A stretch of DNA of 64,000 nt from Actinoplanes flavus (GCF_017592555.1 NZ_JAGFNS010000003.1:337244-401243), one strand, 5' to 3'. Shown: positions 19,758 through 28,594, counted from the stretch's first letter. A program made the numbers and translations. Notes: a model not told the origin generated them from the sequence alone.

Positions 19758-20144
19758 TCAGAATTGGAACAGCACGCCCGTGGCGCGGGCCATCTCGCAC
19801 GTGTTGCCGTAGGTCTGCTGCCACCGGACGCTGCGGCCCACCCAGGTGCCCTGCACCCGGGCGGTGACCGGCGCGTAGAGCAGCATGCAGAACGCGTCGC
19901 CCGGCTTGAGCCGGGCCGGGTTCCCGTCGATGTCGCGCAGCACGGCACAGGCCTGAGCGGCCCGGGGGTGGTCGCCGCCGGCCGGGTCGCAGGTGAGATG
20001 GACGACCTTGGCCTGGTAGGTGAAGGTGAGCTTGGAGAGGGCGGCGCCTCGCGGGCCGGCGTCTCCGGTGACGGCCGCGGCCGGGCCGGTGGCACCCGCC
20101 ACGGCGGCGAGCGCCACGGCAAGACCGATCATCGTACGGATCAT
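19758..20144 (-). CDS. Secreted subtilisin-inhibitor-like (SSI family) protein
   Basis: A 128-residue exported protein resembling Streptomyces subtilisin inhibitor. A signal peptide (about 1-25, ending in PAAAVTG) precedes the SSI fold. The four family cysteines are present (52, 66, 86, 116) in LTCDPAGG, AQACAVL, AFCMLLY and GNTCEMA. Aligned by eye with SSI, the reactive-site P1 residue would be Leu88. The family inhibits subtilisin- or trypsin-like serine proteases outside the cell. Start ATG 20144; a further upstream ATG would precede the signal peptide with polar residues and is less likely. Confidence 0.85.
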   Translation of the reverse strand: MIRTMIGLAVALAAVAGATGPAAAVTGDAGPRGAALSKLTFTYQAKVVHLTCDPAGGDHPRAAQACAVLRDIDGNPARLKPGDAFCMLLYAPVTARVQGTWVGRSVRWQQTYGNTCEMARATGVLFQF

Positions 20145-20196
20145 GAGGCCCCCCGGATGGTTTTCCCGAAGCACCATATACCCCAAAATGCACGAA

Positions 20197-23100
20197 TCAC
20201 CGGAAATCGCGGGACGCGGGTGTCACCGGTGGGCTGATCGCGTCGAGCCGGTCCGCCACCAGGTTGAGCACCCCCTCCACCTTCTCCAGCCGGCCGCGCA
20301 CCAGCAGCGCCGCACTCATCCGGGCCACCTTCCGGTAGCGCTGCCACAGACCCGGCGAGCAGGTCACGTTCAGCATCCCGGTCTCGTCCTCCAGGTTCAC
20401 GAAAGTCACCCCGCCCGCGGTGGCCGGACGCTGCCGGTGAGTGACGATCCCGCCGACCCGGATCCGGGTGCCCGCCTCCACCGCGGCGAGCCGCTCGATC
20501 GGCAGCGCCCCGGCCCGGTCCAGCTCCTCGCGCAGAAAACGGGCCGGATGCGTCTCCGGTGACAGGCCGGTCGCCCACACGTCCGCGACCAGGATGTCCA
20601 CGTCGCTCATACCGGGCAGCACCGGCGCCTCGGTGCCGGTCACCGTGCCCGGCAGACGGTCCGGCTTGTCCTGCGCGGCCGCCCCCGCGGCCCACAGCGC
20701 CTCCCGGCGCGAGAGCCCGAAACCCGCGAACGCGTCGGCCGTGGCGAGAGCCTCCAGGTGGGCGGTGGAGCATCCGGTACGCCGGGCGAGATCCGTCATT
20801 GACCGATAAGGACCATGGGTACGGCGTTCCTGCTCGATCCGCTCGGCGAGGTCGGCACCGATCGTACGAATGCTGGAAAGGCCCTGACGGACGGCCGGGC
20901 CACCGATCCCCCAGGCGTGCGGTGGCTCCCCGGCCGCGGATCTCCACCGGCTCTCCGGCGTGGTCTCCAGCGTCGCCATGGCATCACTGCGGTTGATGTC
21001 CGGCCGGCGCACCTCGACCCCGTGCCGGCGCGCGTCGTCGACCAGCGTCTGCGGCGAGTAGAAGCCCATCGGCTGCGCGTTGAGCAGGGCCGCGCAGAAC
21101 GCCGCCGGGTGGTACCGCTTCAGCCAGGCGCTCGCGTAGACCAGGTAGGCGAAGCTCATGGCGTGACTCTCCGGGAAGCCGTAACTGGCGAACGCGGAGA
21201 GCTTCACGAACAGGTCGTCGGCCAGCTGTCCGGTGATCTGGTTGGCGGCCATCCCGTCGTACAGTCGCTTTTTGATCCTCTCCATCTTCTCGATCGACCG
21301 TTTCGAGCCCATCGCCCGCCGCAACTGATCGGCCTCCGACGGGTCGAAGCCGGCGACGTCGATCGCCAACTGCATCAACTGCTCCTGGAAAAGCGGCACA
21401 CCGAGAGTCTTGGCCAGCGCGTTCTTCATCAGGGGATGCGGCACGCGAGGCGCCTCCAGGCCGTTCTTCCGGCGGATGTACGGGTGGACGGAGCCGCCCT
21501 GGATGGGCCCCGGGCGGATCAGCGCCACCTCGATGACCAGGTCGTAGAACTCCCGTGGCTTGAGACGGGGCAGCGTGGCCATCTGGGCACGGCTCTCCAC
21601 CTGGAACACCCCGACCGAGTCGGCCCGGCAGAGCATCTCGTAGACCTCGGCGTCGTCCAGCGGCATCGTCCCGATGTCCAGCTCGTCCTCGATCATGTCG
21701 TACGCGTAGTGCAGCGCCGACAGCATCCCGAGCCCGAGCAGGTCGAACTTGACCAGATCGACGGCGGCGCAGTCGTCCTTGTCCCATTGCAGGACGGTGC
21801 GGCCCGGCATGCGGCCCCACTCGACCGGGCAGACCTCGATGATCGGCCGGTCACAGATCACCATGCCGCCCGAATGGATGCCCAGATGACGGGGGAAGGT
21901 TTGCACCTCGTTGGCGAAGTCGCGCACCATCTCCGGCATGTCGGTGTCGGTGGCGGCCACATCGCCCCAACGGTCGATCTGCTTGCTCCAGGCGTCCTGC
22001 TGGCCCGGCGAGAAACCGAACGCACGGGCCATGTCCCGGACCGCCGACCGGGGCCGGTAGGAGATCACGTTCGCCACCTGGGCGGTGTGCTCCCGGCCGT
22101 ACTTCTCGTAGACGTGCTGGATCACCTCCTCCCGCCGGTCCGACTCGATGTCGACGTCGATGTCCGGTGGGCCGTCCCGCTCCGGGGCGAGGAACCGTTC
22201 GAAGAGCAGGTTGTAGCGCACCGCGTCGACATTCGTGATCCAGAGCGCGTAGCAGACCGCCGAGTTGGCCGCCGAACCCCGGCCCTGGCAGTAGATCCGC
22301 TTCTCCCGGCAGAACCGGACGATGTCGTAGACGACCAGGAAGTAGCCGGGGAAACCGAGCTCCTCGATCATGCGGAGCTCGTACTCGATCTGCTGATAGG
22401 CCTTCGGGTTCGCCGACGGTGGGCCGTAACGCTCAGCCGCGCCCTCCATCGTCAGCTTCCGCAGCCAGCTCATCTCGGTGTGCCCGTCACCCACCGGGTA
22501 GTCCGGCAGCCGGGGCGCCACCAGGTCCAGGTCGAACGCCAGATCACCGCCGTAGACCGCGGCGTTCTCCAGCGCGCCCGGATAGCCGCCGAACCGGCGG
22601 GCCATCTCGGCGCCGCTGCGCAGATGGGCGGTGCCGGCCGCGGGCAGCCAGCCGTCCATCTCGTCCAGGCTGCGCCGGGCCCGGACCGCGGCCAGGGCGG
22701 TCGCCAGCCGGCGGCGCGACGGGGTCGCGTAGTGCACGTTGTTCGTCGCCACCACCTCCAGGCGACGACTGCGGGCCAGCTCGAACAGGGCGTCGTTGCG
22801 GTCGCCGTCGATCGGGTCGCCGTGGTCGGTCAACTCCACGGCCACGTTCGGCGCGCCGAACAGGGACACCAGACGGTCCAGCTCGTACGCCGCCCGCTCC
22901 ATGCCCCCGGTGGCCAGCGCCGACGGCACCGTCCCCTTCCGGCAGCCGGTCAGCACCAGCACGTGATCCCGCAGGGTCTCGGCGACCCGCTCCAGGTCGC
23001 CGTAGTCGGGGCGGCCCTTCTCCCCGCCGCGCAGCTGCGCCTCGGAGATCACCCGGGCCAGCCGGGCATACCCCTCGTGGCCGTGCGCGAGAGCCAGCAG

Positions 23101-23718
23101 GTGCGTGCCCTCCGGATCCGCCTCGCCGTTCTGCGGCCGGGACAGGCCCAGCGACAACTCGGCCCCGAAGATCGTGGGCAGGCCCAGTTCGCGGGCCGCC
23201 TGCGAGAAGCGGACCACACCGTAGAAGCCGTCGTGATCGGTGACCGCCAGGCCGGTCAGGCCGAGCCGGGCCGCCTCCTCGGCCAGCTCCTCCGGGTGGC
23301 TGGCGCCGTCCAGGAAACTGAAGTTGGTGTGACAGTGCAGTTCGGCGTAGTCGACCGTCCCCTCGGCCCGGACCAGTCCCGGCGCCGGGCGGTAGGGCTC
23401 CCGCTTCCGGCTCCAGGCCGGCGAATCGCCGCCGTCGCCGTCCACGATCAGCGGATCCACCACCTGCTGCGCGGGAATCGCCCACAGCGCCCGCCGCCCA
23501 CCCTTCCCTTCCGGCTCCGCCTCCGCCGCCAGGCCGCTCTCCCCGTCCGCCTCCGCTGCCGGGCCGCTCTCCCCGTCCGCCTCCGCTGCCGGGCCGCTCT
23601 CCCCGTCCCCCTCCGCCGCCGGGCCGCTCTCCCCGTCCGCCTCCGCCGCCGGGCCGCTCTTTCCGGACAGCGCCCTCTCCAGCCGCCACCAGGGCACGTC
23701 CGGGTTGTGGAAGCTCAT
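20197..23718 (-). CDS. dnaE2: Error-prone DNA polymerase III alpha subunit DnaE2
   Basis: The 1173-residue translesion polymerase of the ImuA'-ImuB-DnaE2 mutasome. It has an N-terminal PHP domain (ELHCHTNFSF, HDGFYGV), the palm with the catalytic triad in DIDVDIES, the fingers, and a C-terminal OB-fold near the end. Between the first 20 residues and the PHP domain are five decapeptide repeats SGPAAEADGE (residues 21-70), an acidic low-complexity insertion that I do not know from the family. ATG 23718 has CAGGAG 5 nt upstream. imuB ends 12 nt before this start, so the two are cotranscribed. Regulation is expected to be SOS-dependent. Confidence 0.95.
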   Translation of the reverse strand: MSFHNPDVPWWRLERALSGKSGPAAEADGESGPAAEGDGESGPAAEADGESGPAAEADGESGLAAEAEPEGKGGRRALWAIPAQQVVDPLIVDGDGGDSPAWSRKREPYRPAPGLVRAEGTVDYAELHCHTNFSFLDGASHPEELAEEAARLGLTGLAVTDHDGFYGVVRFSQAARELGLPTIFGAELSLGLSRPQNGEADPEGTHLLALAHGHEGYARLARVISEAQLRGGEKGRPDYGDLERVAETLRDHVLVLTGCRKGTVPSALATGGMERAAYELDRLVSLFGAPNVAVELTDHGDPIDGDRNDALFELARSRRLEVVATNNVHYATPSRRRLATALAAVRARRSLDEMDGWLPAAGTAHLRSGAEMARRFGGYPGALENAAVYGGDLAFDLDLVAPRLPDYPVGDGHTEMSWLRKLTMEGAAERYGPPSANPKAYQQIEYELRMIEELGFPGYFLVVYDIVRFCREKRIYCQGRGSAANSAVCYALWITNVDAVRYNLLFERFLAPERDGPPDIDVDIESDRREEVIQHVYEKYGREHTAQVANVISYRPRSAVRDMARAFGFSPGQQDAWSKQIDRWGDVAATDTDMPEMVRDFANEVQTFPRHLGIHSGGMVICDRPIIEVCPVEWGRMPGRTVLQWDKDDCAAVDLVKFDLLGLGMLSALHYAYDMIEDELDIGTMPLDDAEVYEMLCRADSVGVFQVESRAQMATLPRLKPREFYDLVIEVALIRPGPIQGGSVHPYIRRKNGLEAPRVPHPLMKNALAKTLGVPLFQEQLMQLAIDVAGFDPSEADQLRRAMGSKRSIEKMERIKKRLYDGMAANQITGQLADDLFVKLSAFASYGFPESHAMSFAYLVYASAWLKRYHPAAFCAALLNAQPMGFYSPQTLVDDARRHGVEVRRPDINRSDAMATLETTPESRWRSAAGEPPHAWGIGGPAVRQGLSSIRTIGADLAERIEQERRTHGPYRSMTDLARRTGCSTAHLEALATADAFAGFGLSRREALWAAGAAAQDKPDRLPGTVTGTEAPVLPGMSDVDILVADVWATGLSPETHPARFLREELDRAGALPIERLAAVEAGTRIRVGGIVTHRQRPATAGGVTFVNLEDETGMLNVTCSPGLWQRYRKVARMSAALLVRGRLEKVEGVLNLVADRLDAISPPVTPASRDFR
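23509..23658 (-). repeat. 30-bp in-frame tandem repeat in dnaE2 (5 copies)
   Basis: Five near-identical 30-bp units encode SGPAAEADGE-type decapeptides at residues 21-70 of DnaE2. Copies differ at one to a few bases; the last is the most diverged. Copy number can change without shifting frame. Confidence 0.9.
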
Positions 23719-23730
23719 CGAAACTCCTGC

Positions 23731-25584
23731 TCAGTCATAGACGGCCTCGACCATCCAGTGGCCGCCTGCGAGGGTCAGCAGCAACGCGCGCCCGTCCGCG
23801 AGCACCATCTGGAACCGGGCCCGCCGCCGCGACTCGCCCGCCGCCCACCAGCGCTCGTCCACCGGCCACGGCCCGGCCCAGCCGGTGATCGCCACCGGCT
23901 CCCGCCGGCCCACCGTCAACGTCGCGGGAGTGCCGGTCAACTCGAGCCGCGCGCTCACCCCGACCGCCCGGCCCTCCGCGTCGGCGACCACGGCCGGCAG
24001 CGGATGCTCCAGCACCACGGCCGGCGAAGGCCGCGGCAGCCGCCCGGGCCACGGCGGCAGGGCGGCCGGTTTCCGCCCGGCACGCCGGGGCCGACCGGCC
24101 CTCACCTCGACCATCGCGAACCCGGCCGTCCCGCCCCCGTCCCCGGTCGTCTCAGGCCGCACCACGCCGAACGTCTCGACCCCGTTGGAAGGCTCGGCCC
24201 GGAGCCCGCCCACCAACCTCAGATGGGAGGCGCGCCGCTCCACCCCGGCCCCCTCCCCCTCGTCGCCGGCCGGAATCGGTGCGACCAGCCGCAACGGCGG
24301 AGCCACCGCCCTCTCCAGAACCGGAACCGTCTCGATGCCGGGAATCGGCTCGGCCTGCTCGGCGACCGGCCGTTCCGGTTCCCGTTCGTCGCCCCAGGGC
24401 ACCAGCCGCACCCGGTCGTCCGCCGACCGGCCGCCACTCAGCACCGGCGTGACCACCGCTTCCGGGCCGAGCAGACCCTGAACCCGGCTGAACGCCCGGT
24501 GCGCACGGTCCCGTTCCGCTCCGGTCTCACCCCAGAGCCCCGGTTGCAGTCCGACATGAGCCAGCACCCCGTCCGGAACCAGCCGCAACCGCACCAGTCC
24601 CGCGGTGGGCTGTGCCGTCCTTCCGCGCCGCGCGCCGGTGAGCCAGCCGTCCAACTGCCATCGCACCCGTTCGGCGATGGCGGCGGCCCCGAGCAGACCG
24701 TCGTGCCGCCACACCCGGAACAGCTCCTGACCGTCCGCGGTGACTGCCTCCACACCGAGCCGGGTACACGCCAGCCCGTGCGCGGCCAGCCTCTCGTGCA
24801 GGCGTTCGGCCAGCGCCCGCCCCGCGAAGGCCGCCACGTCCACCCGGGCGAGCGGCTCGTCGTAGGTCTCCTCCACGGTCAGATCGGCCGGTGGCCGGCG
24901 CACCGCGAGCGGCCGATGATCGCCCCCGGAGGCGAGCCGGTGCGCCAGGGCCCCGGAGAACCCGAACCGGGTCAGCACGTCCCCCGCCGGCAACGCCGCG
25001 AAATCGCCGAGCGTCTTGACCCCGAGCCGCTTCAGCAGGTCGGTCAGCTCCGGCTCTTCAAGAGCCTCGATCGGTACGCCGGACAGAAAGTCCCGGCTAC
25101 CTCCCGCCTCGACGATCCGTCCCGTCCGCGCCGCGATCCCGGCCGCGAACACCCCGTCGGCGAGCCCGATCTGGCACTCCACCGCGCACTCCAGGGCGAC
25201 CTGCTCGACGATCCGCTCAGCGGCCGTCTCCTCCCCGCCGAAGTAGCGGGCCGGCCCCCGGGCGGCGACCGCACAGGCCCCCGGCCGGATCACCTCGACC
25301 CCGGCCACCACACCTTCGATCGCGACCACCACCGGCTCGAACGCCCGCGCGTCCCGCCCCGGATCGTGCTCCACGACCACCAGTTGCGGGCAGCGTCCCT
25401 GCGCCTCCCGCCGCCGGAGCCCCCGCCGCACACCTTCCCGCCGGGCCGCCTCGGAACAGGCCAGCACCCGGTTCCCGAACATCACCGCGACCGGCTCGGC
25501 CGCTGGCACCCCCGCCACGATCTCCGCGGCCACCACCGGCCAGTCCGGACACCAGACCAGCAGGGTACGAACAGCCGCCTCCAC
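23731..25584 (-). CDS. imuB: Y-family-like mutasome protein ImuB
   Basis: A 617-residue catalytically inactive relative of Y-family polymerases that bridges DnaE2 and the sliding clamp. The Y-family fold is recognisable from RTLLVWCPDWPVVAAE onward and through the thumb helix-hairpin-helix region LLKRLGVKTLGDFAALP, but the usual acidic catalytic motif at the N-terminus reads WCPDWP. The C-terminal part is long and low in complexity. The GTG start at 25584 overlaps the imuA' stop by one base (TAGTG), and a G-rich ribosome site precedes it. The operon order imuA'-imuB-dnaE2 is the standard one. Confidence 0.9.
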   Translation of the reverse strand: MEAAVRTLLVWCPDWPVVAAEIVAGVPAAEPVAVMFGNRVLACSEAARREGVRRGLRRREAQGRCPQLVVVEHDPGRDARAFEPVVVAIEGVVAGVEVIRPGACAVAARGPARYFGGEETAAERIVEQVALECAVECQIGLADGVFAAGIAARTGRIVEAGGSRDFLSGVPIEALEEPELTDLLKRLGVKTLGDFAALPAGDVLTRFGFSGALAHRLASGGDHRPLAVRRPPADLTVEETYDEPLARVDVAAFAGRALAERLHERLAAHGLACTRLGVEAVTADGQELFRVWRHDGLLGAAAIAERVRWQLDGWLTGARRGRTAQPTAGLVRLRLVPDGVLAHVGLQPGLWGETGAERDRAHRAFSRVQGLLGPEAVVTPVLSGGRSADDRVRLVPWGDEREPERPVAEQAEPIPGIETVPVLERAVAPPLRLVAPIPAGDEGEGAGVERRASHLRLVGGLRAEPSNGVETFGVVRPETTGDGGGTAGFAMVEVRAGRPRRAGRKPAALPPWPGRLPRPSPAVVLEHPLPAVVADAEGRAVGVSARLELTGTPATLTVGRREPVAITGWAGPWPVDERWWAAGESRRRARFQMVLADGRALLLTLAGGHWMVEAVYD

Positions 25585-26588
25585 TAGCCCCTCACCAGCG
25601 CACACGTCAGGTCCGCCCCCGCCTCGGCCGGAGAACCCGGAGGACACAGCAGAAGCGGTACCGAACCCGAAACCCGCCGGACCACCGAAGACGGAGTCAC
25701 CCGGCCCGACGAAGGCAACGCCGAACCCGACCCCGCCACAAAGGACGAGACCGCCCCGGTCAGGGCCCCCCCAGACGACGACCCGGACGACGGCCCAGCC
25801 AAGGACGACACGGACGGCCGAGGCGACACGGGTGACGGGGGCGACACGGACGGCCGAGGCGACACGGGTGACGGGGGCGCTACGGACGGCCGAGGCGACA
25901 CGGGTGACGGGGGCGCTACGGATGGTGGGGGTGGCAGGATGGTGTCCCGGACCGTGACGCCCGGCATCCACATGGTGATCTCCCGGGGCCGGGTGGCCGC
26001 GCCCCGCCCGCGGGACACGACGGTGACCTCTCGACGGCGCAGCCGCCCCCGGCCGGATCCGAGACCCTCCCAGCGGCCCTTGCCGACTTCGAGGGTCACG
26101 TCGGCGCCGGACCACTCACCGAACGGCACCAGCACGCTTCCCCGCTGCCGGGCCCGCGCGGCCAGCCGGCTGGTGACGGACGCCGGCACCGGCCCGGGAA
26201 CCGCCGCGACCACCACGTCCACGCCGTCGATCAGCGCGGCCACCACGGTGGGCCAGTCCGGCCCCGGGTCGGGCACCAGCGCGAGCCGTTCCAGCACGAT
26301 GCCGCTCTCCGCGGCGGCGAGCGCGCCCAGCGCGGGTACTCCGACCACCGCGCACCAGGAGCCGTTCCGCGAGGCGGCGGCAAGCAACGCCAGCATCAGC
26401 GAGGTCCGGCCACCGGCGGACACGCTGCGCCCGGCGGCGACGGCCACCGTGCTCCCCCGCCGTAGCCCGTGCCCCGGCAACAGCCCACTCAACTCGGGTG
26501 CCACCGGCAGCAGCCGGTGCACCCCCGGTTCACCGGTCCCGGTCGCCGTCCGCACCAGTTCCGCGAGGGCGGCCGCACCATTGATCAT
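25584..26588 (-). CDS. imuA': RecA-fold mutasome protein ImuA'
   Basis: A 334-residue RecA-like protein. The first about 210 residues keep the RecA core (GRTSLMLALLAAAS, WCAVVGVPALGALAAAESG), with the P-loop lysine absent. The remaining about 120 residues are rich in Pro, Ser and Val and contain three dodecapeptide repeats PSVAPPSPVSPR. ATG 26588 was chosen over an upstream in-frame ATG at 26624 because the RecA-like start MINGAAALAEL begins here; the ribosome site is weak. No LexA box is found in the 60 bases upstream; a candidate lies 2 kb further upstream, before the HEPN gene. Confidence 0.85.
   Translation of the reverse strand: MINGAAALAELVRTATGTGEPGVHRLLPVAPELSGLLPGHGLRRGSTVAVAAGRSVSAGGRTSLMLALLAAASRNGSWCAVVGVPALGALAAAESGIVLERLALVPDPGPDWPTVVAALIDGVDVVVAAVPGPVPASVTSRLAARARQRGSVLVPFGEWSGADVTLEVGKGRWEGLGSGRGRLRRREVTVVSRGRGAATRPREITMWMPGVTVRDTILPPPPSVAPPSPVSPRPSVAPPSPVSPRPSVSPPSPVSPRPSVSSLAGPSSGSSSGGALTGAVSSFVAGSGSALPSSGRVTPSSVVRRVSGSVPLLLCPPGSPAEAGADLTCALVRG
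25811..25925 (-). repeat. 36-bp in-frame tandem repeat in imuA' (about 3 copies)
   Basis: A 36-bp unit that encodes PSVAPPSPVSPR is repeated three times and partly a fourth, in the C-terminal tail of ImuA'. Confidence 0.88.
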
Positions 26589-26639
26589 GCGCCCTGCCAC
26601 GTCATGCCCCGCTCTATCGCACAATCCCCGTCAATTCAC

Positions 26640-27380
26640 TGCTCACCGGCCACCGCCGCCGCGCAACCGCCGAACCCGGCTACTCGGGCCAAGGCCCGAC
26701 CTACCAAGCCCGGCCCACCAAGCCCGGCCCACCAAGCCCGGCCCACCAAGCCCGGCCTGCCAAACCCACCCCTCGGGCCAAGGCCCAACCGCCAAACCCG
26801 ACCGCCAAGCCCAGCCACTCGGACCAAGCCGCCTGCCAAGCCCGGCCACTCGGACCAAAGCCCGACCGCCAAACCCGACCCGTCAACCAGCCCGCCAAAC
26901 CCCACCCCTCGGACCAAGGCCCAACCGCCAAACCCGACCGCCAAGCCCGGGCCACTCGGACCAAGGCCCGGCCCACCAACGCCCCGGCCCGCCAAGCCCG
27001 GCCCGCGAAATCCGGCCCACCGAGATCTGACCTGTCAAGGCAGCTCCTGCCCGCCAAGCCGTCGCCCGTCGAAGTCCGGCTCATCCCGACCTGCCGAGAT
27101 CCGGTCCACACAGCCCGGCCGGTAAAGCCCGGTCCCGCCGTAGCCCGAGACCCGAGCTGCCGGGATCCGAGCTGCGGCACTAGGCCTGCTGGCATCCGGG
27201 CCACCAAAATCGCACCTACCGAAACCCGTGCCGCCAAACCCAGAGCCGCGGAAGAACCGAGCCGCCGAAGCGCGGGGCCACGGAAAACCGGGCCCAAAAC
27301 CTCGGGCCGCAGAGAACCGGACCGCCGATCCCAGGACCACCGGACCCAGGACCGCGGATAGCCGGATCATCGAGTCCCAG
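26640..27380. repeat. Degenerate short-period repeat region
   Basis: From about 26690 a motif near ACCAAGCCCGGCCC recurs in direct orientation, first almost perfect (four copies at about 26702-26760), then increasingly diverged up to about 27380. Both strands stay open for long stretches (Pro/Lys-rich on plus, Gly-rich on minus), which is a by-product of the repeat and not good evidence for a gene. It separates imuA' from the HEPN gene. Confidence 0.75.
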
Positions 27381-27540
27381 ACCGCCGCGACGCGGGACCC
27401 GGTCCGTCAGGGCTTGAGCCAGTGCGGACCAGCTGTCGACGCCCTCACGAACCCACACCCGGTGAGGCGGGCCGCACCCGGCCGGGCTGCCGCTGAGCCG
27501 GGCTACCCGGGCCGGGCGGCCGGCGCGCGGCCGAGGGGAC

Positions 27541-27729
27541 GGCCGATCCGCAACGGCAGACGAGCGGCCCGCGACGGCGGACGAGCGATCCGCAACGGCG
27601 GACGAGCGGCCCGCAATAGCAGACGGCCGATCCGCAACGGCGGACGAGCGATCCACGACGGCAGGCGGCCGATCCGGGACGGCGGACGAGCGATCCACGA
27701 CGGCGGACGAGCGATCCGGGACGGCGAGC
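27541..27729. repeat. 21-bp tandem minisatellite (9 copies)
   Basis: Nine consecutive 21-bp units of the type GAGCGATCCGCAACGGCGGAC, alternating between GAGC- and GGCC-led versions, end 6 bases before the stop codon of the HEPN gene. The 21-bp period keeps a heptapeptide frame open on both strands, but no start, domain or signal supports a protein. Confidence 0.88.
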
Positions 27730-27735
27730 GGGCGG

Positions 27736-28233
27736 TCACGCGGCCAAGGGTGGCTGGTATGTCAGCCCGAGCGCGGACTCCGCCACGGTGACGAACTGCT
27801 CGGCGGCGCGCACCAGGTCGTCGGCCTCGCGGGCGCTCACGACATGAGGGATGCCGGCCTCGGCCGCCGCGCGCTTGCCGGCGCCGAGCGCGAAATAGCC
27901 GGCCCAGTCGCTGAACTCGGGCGCCACCAGAACCAGCAGGGACCAGACACTGGTCGCCCGGCTGCGGCGGCCGGGCGCGGATGGCCGGGCCCGGGCGGCG
28001 AGCAGGGCGGCGGCCGCGCGCAGGGCGGCCAGATGCGCCGCCGCGTAGCGCAGCCCGTCAGGGGTGGTGTGCGCCGCCTCGATCAAGCCCGCCCGCGCGA
28101 GCGACAGCAGCTGGGACGGTGTGCGGTGCGGCAGCATGTGAGCCGGGACCGTGGGCGAATCCGCCCGGGGGGCCGCGCCGGCGCTCGCCGGACCGGGAGC
28201 CGCCGTGAGGCCGGGGGCCGTGGTGCTCGCCAT
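27736..28233 (-). CDS. SAV_6107-type HEPN domain protein
   Basis: A 165-residue helical protein matching the actinobacterial SAV_6107 HEPN family as I remember it. After an Ala/Pro-rich N-terminus (1-35) come helices with TPSQLLSLARAGLIEAA, the segment RYAAAH (Arg62, His67), SVWSLLVLVAPEFSDWA and a C-terminal helix READDLVRAAEQFVTVAE. RYAAAH fits the RX4-6H motif of HEPN ribonucleases. ATG 28233 has GAGGAGA 8 nt upstream. The gene points toward imuA' and may share a transcript with the mutasome across the repeat region. Its role there is unknown. Confidence 0.8.
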   Translation of the reverse strand: MASTTAPGLTAAPGPASAGAAPRADSPTVPAHMLPHRTPSQLLSLARAGLIEAAHTTPDGLRYAAAHLAALRAAAALLAARARPSAPGRRSRATSVWSLLVLVAPEFSDWAGYFALGAGKRAAAEAGIPHVVSAREADDLVRAAEQFVTVAESALGLTYQPPLAA

Positions 28234-28353
28234 CGTCGTATCTCCTCGCCTGTTTCGCATCCGACGTGGTGGGTCGAACCGATCGCTGCGGAGGAAGACG
28301 CAGCATGCCGTGCCGGGAACCGGAGCTCCGAAATGGGCAGCCGGAGCCCCGGC

Positions 28354-28425
28354 GGGCGGCCCGTCCGGGCCGCCCGGCGGCAAGCCGGCCGGGTGTGAAG
28401 CTTCCCCACACCACACCCGGCCGGC
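28354..28425. other. Two adjacent perfect hairpins in a divergent intergenic region
   Basis: GGGCGGCCC-GTCC-GGGCCGCCC (28354-28375) is followed by a 14-bp perfect stem GCCGGCCGGGTGTG / CACACCCGGCCGGC (28384-28397, 28412-28425). They lie in the 485-base gap 28234-28718 between the HEPN gene and the SDR gene, both transcribed away from it, so they are not ordinary terminators. They fall in the predicted 5' leader of the HEPN transcript. Confidence 0.7.
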
Positions 28426-28594
28426 ACCGCCGGCGGGTCCGTCGCCCACCACCGGGGGTCGGGGGTGGCGGGCGACGGCCTGCCTTGAGGCCCGGACCCG
28501 CGAATGCCCGGACCAGGGTGTGCGGCGCTTCGCGGGCCACCGCACCCGGGACACGTGCCGCGAAACACGATCCCGGAGCCGAACGAACACCCTT

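Noticed and set aside
20815..25587. A 1590-codon open frame antisense to dnaE2 and imuB
   Set aside because: It mirrors two genes with clear domains; composition is Arg/Pro/His-rich as expected from the complement of high-GC codons, with no recognisable motif.
26589..26640. Possible PafBC-type promoter (TTGACGGGG with a downstream TAGAGC) before imuA'
   Set aside because: Two mismatches in the core and a spacer off by one from the expected eight bases; too weak to list.
25939..27125. Pro/Lys-rich open frames over the repeat region
   Set aside because: They are read through tandem repeats, overlap imuA' antisense, and have no start signal or domain.
27541..27729. Possible CRISPR array
   Set aside because: Units are contiguous with no unique spacers, repeats are too short, and no cas gene is nearby.
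27216..27791. Heptad-repeat proteins on both strands over the 21-bp minisatellite
   Set aside because: A 21-bp repeat keeps frames open automatically; no start, signal or homology supports either one.
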